Source of the DNA: CAMBDR01 sp046597185
GTDB taxonomy: Bacteria; Pseudomonadota; Gammaproteobacteria; Burkholderiales; Burkholderiaceae_D
Assembly (NCBI GenBank): GCA_046597185.1
Contig: JBKJLF010000058.1
Coordinates: 1-21,127 of the forward strand
DNA length: 21,127 nucleotides
Direction: 5' to 3'
Of this stretch, positions 1-4,929 are shown piece after piece (positions within the stretch are counted from its first letter, which is position 1; each line of letters begins with the position of its first letter). The notes beneath the pieces are model-generated. The model saw only the letters and a program-made list of their open reading frames with translations, was not told where the DNA came from and searched no databases. The position numbers were made by a program, and so were the translations under genes.

Positions 1-172
1 TTTAGCCGATACCACTGCGATGCGTGATGCCATGATTGCCGATGGTTATCAGCAAGGAAGTGATTTTTATTATTACGTGGCACAAGGGGGGAGCCATAAT
101 GAAGCTTCTTGGGCTGCTCGTTTATCGATTCCACTCACTTACTTATTTCCCTGGGGGAGTACCGTGTATTGA
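1..172 (+). CDS. Esterase-type alpha/beta hydrolase, C-terminal end (partial)
   Basis: Only the last 56 codons are in the window, read from base 2 to the TGA at 170-172; the gene starts upstream. The peptide contains the run GGSHNEASWAARL followed by a hydrophobic end (PLTYLFPWG). A His followed by Glu, Trp and Arg-Leu about 25-30 residues before the C-terminus is typical of the catalytic-histidine region of the putative esterase family (PF00756: enterochelin-esterase and esterase-D-like enzymes), where His completes the Ser-Asp/Glu-His triad. Nucleophile and acid lie outside the window, so substrate and signal peptide cannot be judged. The next gene begins 15 bases after the stop on the same strand, so the two may be cotranscribed. 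Confidence 0.6.
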   Translation, partial: LADTTAMRDAMIADGYQQGSDFYYYVAQGGSHNEASWAARLSIPLTYLFPWGSTVY

Positions 173-187
173 CATCAGTTGAACAGC

Positions 188-949
188 ATGAAACCATTTA
201 CCTTGCCTGCCGGCTATGAGCGCATCAAACTGGTACACAGCTTTGCGGAATTAATCAACACGCCATGGCGTGATGGCGTCAACGCGATTTGCTGGCAGCG
301 CAACTTGGCAGGCGATTTTGCGGAAGTGGTGGCGGCCTTGCTCAGGGATGTCGATGTCGATGGCGATGACGATGGCGATGGCGATGGCGGCATCGATCGG
401 ATCAGCAATATCAAACCAGCGCAACTCAAGCGCCTGCGCCCGAACCTGAGCACGGCGGGGAAAATGGCCATCGATATTTTGATCGAAGACCTGCGGCTAT
501 TGAGTGAGCATGGGCTGGAACCGAGCCTCGATTGCATCCATTACTATACCCGCGACGACCCTGCGGCCCCGGTCACCACCGATGTCTACTCGTTTCATGT
601 CGATAGCGCGCCGATTGCCGCCGAGACGTACTTATGCGCCTACACCCAAGCCGCATCAGAAGGCTTGCGCAATGATCAGGCTCAAAGGCGGGTGGATATG
701 CCGAAAACCCGCGCCGCGCTATTGCAGGAGTTTGGCGCGGCGGATGGTAAAGATTTTCTGGAATTTTTGCACGAGAATTGCTACGACTTGCACTATGCGG
801 CGATGGCGCAGGCGCAACCGTTTTCTTTTGGCCTTGGCAATTTATGGCGCATCGCCATTGAGTATCCGGGTAACCCGGTGCCGCCGTGCATTCATCGTGC
901 GCCGGAAACCATACCGGGGCGCGGGCCGCGCTTGCTGCTAATTAGTTGA
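188..949 (+). CDS. DUF1826-like protein of unknown function
   Basis: A 253-residue soluble protein with no signal peptide or membrane segment. ATG at 188 is preferred over an in-frame TTG at 179; neither has a convincing Shine-Dalgarno, so translation may be coupled to the esterase gene, whose stop is at 172. Recalled similarity to DUF1826 proteins rests on VNAICWQRNL near the N-terminus, the DLRLLSEHGLEPSLDCI helix in the middle, and FHVDSAP followed by TYLCAYTQAASEGL. The FHVD histidine and aspartate would fit a metal-binding pair, but that is inference. An acidic insert made of seven GAT-NNC hexamers (347-388) interrupts the N-terminal third and gives DVDVDGDDDGDGDG. The 3' end overlaps the converging crystallin pseudogene by 12 bases. 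Function unknown; family assignment is moderate at best. Confidence 0.5.
   Translation: MKPFTLPAGYERIKLVHSFAELINTPWRDGVNAICWQRNLAGDFAEVVAALLRDVDVDGDDDGDGDGGIDRISNIKPAQLKRLRPNLSTAGKMAIDILIEDLRLLSEHGLEPSLDCIHYYTRDDPAAPVTTDVYSFHVDSAPIAAETYLCAYTQAASEGLRNDQAQRRVDMPKTRAALLQEFGAADGKDFLEFLHENCYDLHYAAMAQAQPFSFGLGNLWRIAIEYPGNPVPPCIHRAPETIPGRGPRLLLIS
347..388 (+). repeat. Seven GAT-NNC hexamers coding Asp-X
   Basis: Seven consecutive hexamers of the form GAT-GNC (GTC, GTC, GGC, GAC, GGC, GGC, GGC) lie inside the DUF1826-like gene and encode an Asp-rich stretch. The unit is a multiple of three, so copy changes would keep the frame. Confidence 0.85.
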
Positions 950-1336
950 TGCCTGATGTCGGTGGCTGTCATACACCGGCACCGGTGGCGGCGCATAATG
1001 GGTTGGATCAACCTGGCGTTCTCGATTAATCATGCGGATTGACGAGATCATATTGTCCAATCCCATGGCACTCAACGAAGGGTAGCGCCCCGGGCGCAGC
1101 ACCTTGCAGTAGCCTTTATAATCAACATCCTGACAAACCACCCAGCGCTCATTAAGGACGACCACCGAAGAGGCGCGGTCATTAAAGCCGACATCAACAA
1201 AGTTGGGAACCTCCTGATCGGCAGTAAAAGTTCTGCCCTCAAAGTTTTCGCGCGCATAAAAGATGACTTACGCAGACGCGGACAAGGAAAACACCGCACC
1301 CATCACGGCAAGGATGACGGTTAGCTTCAGTTTCAT
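938..1336 (-). pseudogene. Beta/gamma-crystallin family secreted protein, interrupted by an in-frame TAA
   Basis: From ATG 1336 (GGAG seven bases upstream; an alternative ATG at 1342 is too close to it) the frame reads a 22-residue signal peptide, MKLKLTVILAVMGAVFSLSASA. It then hits TAA (plus-strand 1268-1270) and continues open in the same frame for 109 residues to TAG at 938. The downstream part is a two-Greek-key beta/gamma-crystallin domain: FYARENFEGRTF begins the first key, and NDRASS and DNMISS are the two (N/D)(N/D)XX(S/T)S calcium-binding motifs. The stop falls exactly at the expected signal-peptidase site after ASA and is one base from CAA (Gln). Nothing else is damaged, which points to a very recent nonsense mutation or a sequencing error. 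The small gene upstream ends only 17 bases before this start, so the two are probably one operon. Confidence 0.8.
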
Positions 1337-1353
1337 TTTCATTCTCCGAAAGA

Positions 1354-1713
1354 CTATTGGTGGACGCCAGTACGCTGGCGCGCATTGGCAAGGTCTTGCT
1401 CATAAATTCGTCTGGCCTCTCTGATACAAGCGGGCTGCTCCTGCTTGCCAAGTTCCTTGCACGAGTCCAGCGCAATCTTCAATGCCGCGACGTATTCTTT
1501 TTTGGTGTTGCGCAATTGGGCGAGCGGGGTGAGATCCTCTTTAAACCAGTCTGCCAGGTCGCTGGTCGCAGTTTGGACTAAAGTGTCTGCGCCGAATGCG
1601 GGCTGGTTCGGCAGAGCGCCGGAAGCAAGTATCCCGGTACAAAGCACAACGGTAACAGCAACGGTAATCGCAGCAAAAATAAGGCTCGGCGGTGCGACTG
1701 TATGATTATTCAT
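1354..1713 (-). CDS. Small exported or membrane-anchored protein, unknown
   Basis: 119 residues from ATG 1713, chosen because GGAGAG lies six bases upstream; the frame is open further but those residues look like untranslated sequence. Residues 10-33 form one hydrophobic segment (LIFAAITVAVTVVLCTGILASGAL), either an uncleaved signal anchor or a signal peptide. The remainder is hydrophilic and helical, with a pair of cysteines in DSCKELGKQEQPACIREARRIYE that could form an intramolecular disulphide in the periplasm. I do not recognise a family. It is followed at 17 bases by the crystallin gene and preceded by a 104-base gap after the methyltransferase, in which I see no clear terminator. Confidence 0.65.
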   Translation of the reverse strand: MNNHTVAPPSLIFAAITVAVTVVLCTGILASGALPNQPAFGADTLVQTATSDLADWFKEDLTPLAQLRNTKKEYVAALKIALDSCKELGKQEQPACIREARRIYEQDLANARQRTGVHQ

Positions 1714-1817
1714 GACAAACTCTCCATTAGGATGATGGCGCGTTTGTCCAATATAGCCGTGAATGAATCCGGAAACTGTGCGCTGGCAAACATAAGTGAA
1801 ACTTACCCCAGGCAAAT

Positions 1818-2672
1818 CTATTTCTTGAAAACTGCCAGTGCCTGGCCAAAACTACCACCCGGCGTCGCCGCTTCGTCATCGGCATCAATAAACCCGATCA
1901 GGCTGAACCCCAGCATTTGGCCAAACAGGATGGTAATGGTGTCCTGATCCAGAAAGCTATCCAGATGCACCCGGGGCAAGCCATTTTCCAGTTCCATGAC
2001 GCGGGCCAGTAAAATGTCGCGATGGCCGCGATCTTTCAGCGTCAAAAAGCTGAACACCAGGATACCGGCCGGCTTGAGTGCACGGTAGCAATCTTTGGCG
2101 TACAGTAAAATTTCTTCCAGTTGCAAGTGGGTAAACAGGCTCCATGCAAAAATCATGTTCTGACTCTGGTCGTTGGCATGGATGGAATAATCGGGGTGGA
2201 CAAAAAACTGGAAGCCGGGATTTTTGAGGCTGGCATAATCGATCAGATCAGGGATGATGTCGGCCCCCCGGTAATCGCCGTGCCAGCCGTGGCGCTGCAG
2301 CGCAGCGGCGGTGCGGCCCGAGCCACAAGCCCGATCGTAAATGGCGTACCCGTCTTGCAGACCAAAGCGGCGCAACAGATGAAGCTGCTTGTCGCCCGTT
2401 TCCTGGAAAATCTCCAGCGTGACGGCACCCACTGCCTTGGCCATGGCCAGATCGAGGTTGTCGGGGTGGGTCGCAATCAACTTGCCCACCAGACGAGAAT
2501 AATCCAGGATCGAATGACTGTCCGCATCAAAACGCACAATCTTACGGCCTTCGGCTTGTCCATATTTTTCATAATGCTCAAGGCCGGAGCGAAAATAGCC
2601 CTGCTCAATCCCAAGCTGCACATCTTTGTGCAAAGCCAGATAGCTTGCTTCGTCAAAGCGGGGTTCTGTCAT
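1818..2672 (-). CDS. SAM-dependent methyltransferase
   Basis: 284 residues. The class I fold is visible. Motif I is at 111-120 (IYDRACGSGR, with D-R-A-C-G in place of the usual D-I-G-C-G), the motif II acid is in GADI at 136-139, an NMIFAWSLFTHL strand-helix sits at 172-183, and LKPAGILVFSFL (199-210) is the usual post-motif strand. The first 44 residues (FDEASYLALHKDVQLGIEQG..., SGLEHYEKYGQAEGRK) match a short helical repeat that I know as an N-terminal module of bacterial methyltransferases and glycosyltransferases. The substrate cannot be deduced. The ATG at 2672 has AAGAG eight bases upstream. It starts 27 bases after the EF-hand stop on the same strand, so cotranscription from the 3145-3173 promoter is likely. 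Confidence 0.8.
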   Translation of the reverse strand: MTEPRFDEASYLALHKDVQLGIEQGYFRSGLEHYEKYGQAEGRKIVRFDADSHSILDYSRLVGKLIATHPDNLDLAMAKAVGAVTLEIFQETGDKQLHLLRRFGLQDGYAIYDRACGSGRTAAALQRHGWHGDYRGADIIPDLIDYASLKNPGFQFFVHPDYSIHANDQSQNMIFAWSLFTHLQLEEILLYAKDCYRALKPAGILVFSFLTLKDRGHRDILLARVMELENGLPRVHLDSFLDQDTITILFGQMLGFSLIGFIDADDEAATPGGSFGQALAVFKK

Positions 2673-2699
2673 GGCAATGGCTCTTTGGTGGGTAATAAA

Positions 2700-3062
2700 T
2701 CACTTGCCTTTGTGCTCGGCCTGTTTGTCAATTGCGTTGACGATATCGTCCAGCGTCACATAACCTTTTTTGTCGGCATCGATTTTGTCAAAGTTGCGAA
2801 ACACCAAGGGCATTTTGCCTTCCGCCTCGGCGCGGGTCAATTTGCCGTCACGGTTGGTGTCTGCCGCTTTGAAGCGTTCGATGATTTTATTTGCCCGATC
2901 CTTACCGCGCCCCTCGGGCACTGGCCCTTGATCAGAAGCGCTGGCCGATTTTGCCGATGCCGACGATGAGGCGGACGCGGCAGGCTGGGCCAGGCTGGTT
3001 TGGGTGGCGAGGGGCATGATCAGGGTCAGGGCGAGGGTGTGGGCGATACGGCGCAAGTGCAT
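2700..3062 (-). CDS. Secreted EF-hand calcium-binding protein
   Basis: 120 residues with an N-terminal signal peptide (RR, hydrophobic stretch, cleavage probably after SLAQ near residue 26), then a Ser/Ala-rich linker (about 27-45) and an EF-hand pair. Loop 1, DTNRDGKLTRAE (68-79), has all canonical ligand positions. Loop 2, DADKKGYVTLDD (95-106), has Lys at position 5 and Asp rather than Glu at position 12, so its calcium binding is probably weaker or absent. Expected location is the periplasm or cell exterior. The Shine-Dalgarno is poor. The promoter at 3145-3173 and the palindrome at 3104-3121 lie in its 5' region. It is the last host gene before the prophage. Confidence 0.82.
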   Translation of the reverse strand: MHLRRIAHTLALTLIMPLATQTSLAQPAASASSSASAKSASASDQGPVPEGRGKDRANKIIERFKAADTNRDGKLTRAEAEGKMPLVFRNFDKIDADKKGYVTLDDIVNAIDKQAEHKGK

Positions 3063-3103
3063 GATGCGTAAAGCGCGCCGCGATATTTAGGCCGAAAAAT
3101 GCG

Positions 3104-3121
3104 CGATAAATCAATTTATCG
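3104..3121. promoter_or_regulatory. Perfect 18-bp palindrome in the EF-hand leader
   Basis: CGATAAAT-CA-ATTTATCG, with 8-bp arms around a 2-base centre. The loop is too short for an RNA hairpin at full length, so a dimeric DNA-binding protein site is the better reading. It lies about 17-35 bases downstream of the predicted transcription start, where a repressor would block elongation. No regulator gene is visible nearby. Confidence 0.5.
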
Positions 3122-3144
3122 AGGTTTTCGCACAGCGTAACTGA

Positions 3145-3173
3145 ATTATAGTCTGCAAAGAAATCTGGCCCAA
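3145..3173 (-). promoter_or_regulatory. Sigma-70-type promoter of the EF-hand gene
   Basis: On the minus strand a perfect TATAAT (3150-3145) follows TTGGGC (3173-3168) with exactly 17 bases between. The predicted start near 3138 leaves a leader of about 75 bases. Its survival intact suggests the phage junction lies to the right of 3173. Confidence 0.6.
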
Positions 3174-3375
3174 TACTCGGCCTGCTAAAACGGATATGGC
3201 TCAACGACCGAAACCATATGCCATCGCCAAAAATATACCAAAATCCCAGCGTTTTGCCAGAAATAGCACAGAAATCGACCAGCGCCGCGCCGATCCGATG
3301 AGTATTGCCCTGATTTGGTTACACGATTCTGTTAGGCATCTAATGGGGGCAGCCGCCGCCCCCTTTGACGGTCTC
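3174..3375. other. Host-prophage junction interval, no gene found
   Basis: Between the EF-hand promoter and the end of dam I find no credible gene. If the element transposes like Mu, its right end should begin here with TG on the plus strand, next to a short target duplication whose other copy lies outside the window. I could not fix the exact base. The AT-rich stretch 3205-3275 contains several AGAAAT and CCAAAA words but no convincing transposase-site array. A GC-rich hairpin sits at 3345-3363. Confidence 0.45.
3345..3363. other. GC hairpin downstream of dam
   Basis: GGGGGC, seven bases (AGCCGCC), GCCCCC: a 6-bp all-GC stem just beyond the dam stop codon (3376) in the direction of dam transcription. 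There is no T-run on the minus strand after it, so it is not a clean intrinsic terminator. It may protect the 3' end of the last late transcript. Confidence 0.35.
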
Positions 3376-4146
3376 CTATGTGTAGTTGCGGATTAAAAGC
3401 TCTTGCGCTACTTTTTGCCCACCTCCACCACTCAATGTGTACTTCGTTTGCAACTCGGTCATGTCCAACCCTTTGAAAATTTTGCGCATCTCAGGAATGT
3501 CATTGACCGATATTGCCATCTTGCCCTTGATTGATTTGGCCAGATCAGCCATCTTGGTGTACTCATCTAGACCGAAATCGACACCATAACCCTCGGTACC
3601 CCAATACGGCGGGTCGCAATAGAACAGTGTATGAGGTCGGTCATACCGACGTACCACATCTGCCCAGGGTAAATGCTCTATGCATGTCCGGGCTAATCTC
3701 TGGTGCGCTGCGTCTAGGTCTCGATGCAGGGTTCGTGGGTTTAATTTTGGTGTGGTGGTAGTGGCGGTGCCGAAGGTTTGATGCGTCAACTTTCCACCAA
3801 ATGACAACTTCTGCAGATAGTAAAACCGTGTTGCCCTTTGTATTTCAGTTAGTGTTTTGAGTGGTGTTTCGAGTAGCGAATTAAACATCTCTCGGCTTGC
3901 AAACGCCAAATCGAACTGCCGAATAAACTCTTCAGGATGGTTTTTTACCATCCGGTATAAATTGATTAGCTCGCCGTTTAGGTCATTCAGTACCTCCGCT
4001 TTAGCAGGATTTTTGTAGAAAAACAACGCTGCACCCCCTGCAAATGGCTCAACATAACATTGATGCAGCGCGAACAGCGGCATGATTTTACTTGCCAGAC
4101 GGCGTTTGCCGCCCAGCCACGGAATAATCGGGTTAGTCGGTTTCAT
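3376..4146 (-). CDS. dam: Phage DNA adenine-N6 methylase, D12 class
   Basis: 256 residues. The D12/Dam family order is complete: PWLGGKRR (9-16, SAM binding), YVEPFAGGAALFF (31-43, motif I), NDLN (54-57), CDPPYWG (177-183, the catalytic DPPY motif) and MAISVND (210-216). It would methylate adenine in a short DNA target, probably phage DNA packaged late, protecting it from restriction; the specificity (GATC or other) is not readable from sequence. The start ATG overlaps the last 14 bases of com, and the ribosome-binding site (GGGGG, nine bases upstream) lies inside com and can be paired (see 4156-4193). In Mu the equivalent place is held by mom, so this is a functional replacement. Confidence 0.92.
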   Translation of the reverse strand: MKPTNPIIPWLGGKRRLASKIMPLFALHQCYVEPFAGGAALFFYKNPAKAEVLNDLNGELINLYRMVKNHPEEFIRQFDLAFASREMFNSLLETPLKTLTEIQRATRFYYLQKLSFGGKLTHQTFGTATTTTPKLNPRTLHRDLDAAHQRLARTCIEHLPWADVVRRYDRPHTLFYCDPPYWGTEGYGVDFGLDEYTKMADLAKSIKGKMAISVNDIPEMRKIFKGLDMTELQTKYTLSGGGGQKVAQELLIRNYT

Positions 4147-4312
4147 TGGGTGTTTCCCCCGTTGTATGCGCTCGTTGGCGCTCTAGTTCGGGGTTCGTGA
4201 CCCTCAAATCAAAATGGTTATGTGCTGCGCATCGGTGGCACTTTATTGCAAATAATCCAAAAACCGCTTCGGCTACTTTTCGACCACATTTGCCGCATCG
4301 TATATCGTCCAT
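4133..4312 (-). CDS. com: Com-like zinc-finger translational regulator
   Basis: 59 residues from ATG 4312, with GAGGGG just upstream; the frame is open further up, but that part lacks family features. It has four cysteines as C-G-K-C (6-9) and C-H-R-C (25-28), with the MxxIRCxxC start and ..IKCxRC second knuckle of phage Mu Com. Mu Com binds its own mRNA and opens the stem that hides the mom ribosome-binding site. Here the downstream overlapping gene is dam, so dam is the inferred target. The C-terminal 25 residues are hydrophilic and differ from what I recall of Mu Com. com begins 125 bases after the preceding late gene, and that gap holds the plus-strand RNA candidate. Confidence 0.85.
   Translation of the reverse strand: MDDIRCGKCGRKVAEAVFGLFAIKCHRCAAHNHFDLRVTNPELERQRAHTTGETPNETD
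4156..4193 (-). promoter_or_regulatory. Predicted stem-loop hiding the dam ribosome-binding site
   Basis: On the minus-strand RNA, CCCCG (4193-4189) can pair with CGGGG (4161-4157), which is the dam Shine-Dalgarno. Between them GCGC (4181-4178) pairs with GCGC (4171-4168) around a six-base loop. The start codon is at 4146. The layout matches the translation-inhibitor stem of the Mu com-mom mRNA, which Com opens. That the same mechanism works here is inference. Confidence 0.5.
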
Positions 4313-4324
4313 AGACCCCTCGTA

Positions 4325-4333
4325 TGGTAGTAT
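4325..4333 (+). promoter_or_regulatory. Possible extended -10 for the plus-strand RNA
   Basis: TGG-TAGTAT resembles an extended -10 (TGn plus a 4/6 match to TATAAT) and would place a start near 4340, at the edge of the palindrome. No good -35 is present. Weak. Confidence 0.2.
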
Positions 4334-4339
4334 GACGCC

Positions 4340-4439
4340 GCTCTCGCGAGAGTACGGCACCTTGGTGTTACGAGCAGATGCTTGCTTTTGACATGGCCAG
4401 CTCAGTATTGACGTACTGGGCTGGTCGTGCCGTTTTTTT
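4340..4439 (+). ncRNA. Candidate structured antisense RNA with 3' U-tract
   Basis: On the plus strand a three-way junction can form. P1 is 4354-4360 with 4427-4433 (ACGGCAC/GTGCCGT, 7 bp perfect). P2 is 4371-4375 with 4380-4384 (loop AGAT). P3 is 4395-4407 with 4414-4426 (13 bp, loop TTGACG). P1 runs straight into seven T, as in an intrinsic terminator. The pairs 4396-4425, 4402-4419 and 4371/4375-helix pair 4372-4383 are G-U on this strand and A-C mismatches on the other, which argues for plus-strand transcription. All surrounding genes are on the minus strand, so the RNA is antisense to the com leader. Size and prophage setting recall the C4 antisense RNA family of P1-type phages, but I cannot confirm membership. 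The 5' end is guessed. Confidence 0.45.
4341..4352. promoter_or_regulatory. 12-bp perfect palindrome in the com leader
   Basis: CTCTCGCGAGAG lies between com and the structured RNA. It could be an operator for the com-dam promoter, or the 5' end of the plus-strand RNA. No further evidence. Confidence 0.35.
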
Positions 4440-4929
4440 ATGGGACGCCCCGCAAAATATTTTCCAAAATTTCTTTGACATCCTTCTCCGCTATGACACC
4501 CTTTTTTACGAGCCAATCGCATACTGCCTTGGCACTCTGTTGCACCATCGGCAAATGCCTGTCGATACGGTCGGATTCGTTGACCATGTCCAAGAGGACA
4601 GAAATTTCTGGGGACAAATCAATTGCTTTAAATTGCACCAGAGCGGCTATCGGCCACAATCGCTTAAATTCTTGGCGCGTCACAAATCGATTCGTGTCGG
4701 GCGGCGTAAATTGCCACACGTCGTCCTTCAATGCCGCCGACGACCCGATTGTGACATCGACATCGTCGGGTATGGGCACAAATGCGTGATTTTGCGCGGG
4801 TTCGTGCCCGTCGTCGCCCATTTTTTTGGCTAAAATGCCGACTACCATGCCGCTGTTGAGGTCGATATTTGCGATCATTTTAATCTGACTATCTTGACTT
4901 TTGAAGTCCGTCTGCTGAGTGTCAATCAT
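4438..4929 (-). CDS. Fibre-cassette protein, possible fibre chaperone
   Basis: 163 residues, not recognised. The start ATG 4929 overlaps the stop of the large fibre-like gene as ATGA, with AGGGAA six bases upstream, so the two are translationally coupled. The N-terminal half is polar with short beta-type stretches (MVVGILAKKMG). The middle contains DVWQFTPPDTNRFVTRQEFKRLWP, and the last 35 residues are helical (SAKAVCDWLVKKGVIAEKDVKEILENIL). Position directly after the receptor-binding gene is where Mu has U, the fibre assembly chaperone; that role is inferred from position only. Its TAA abuts the T-run of the plus-strand RNA. Confidence 0.6.
   Translation of the reverse strand: MIDTQQTDFKSQDSQIKMIANIDLNSGMVVGILAKKMGDDGHEPAQNHAFVPIPDDVDVTIGSSAALKDDVWQFTPPDTNRFVTRQEFKRLWPIAALVQFKAIDLSPEISVLLDMVNESDRIDRHLPMVQQSAKAVCDWLVKKGVIAEKDVKEILENILRGVP

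Noticed and set aside
1072..1299. Minus-strand frame overlapping the crystallin pseudogene in another register
   Set aside because: The crystallin frame explains the region; this one has no domain and low-quality composition.
2121..2969. Long plus-strand frame opposite the methyltransferase and EF-hand genes
   Set aside because: It runs antisense across two well-supported genes, has no Shine-Dalgarno or family features, and its composition is that of a complementary reading.
4313..4437. Intrinsic terminator for the late operon
   Set aside because: The U-tract follows the stem only on the plus strand; on the late-gene strand the run comes before the stem as A, so it cannot end late transcripts.
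4378..4833. Plus-strand frames opposite the 163-residue fibre-cassette gene
   Set aside because: They contain the T-run and stem of the RNA candidate and lack a ribosome-binding site; the minus-strand gene has both a ribosome-binding site and an ATGA coupling.
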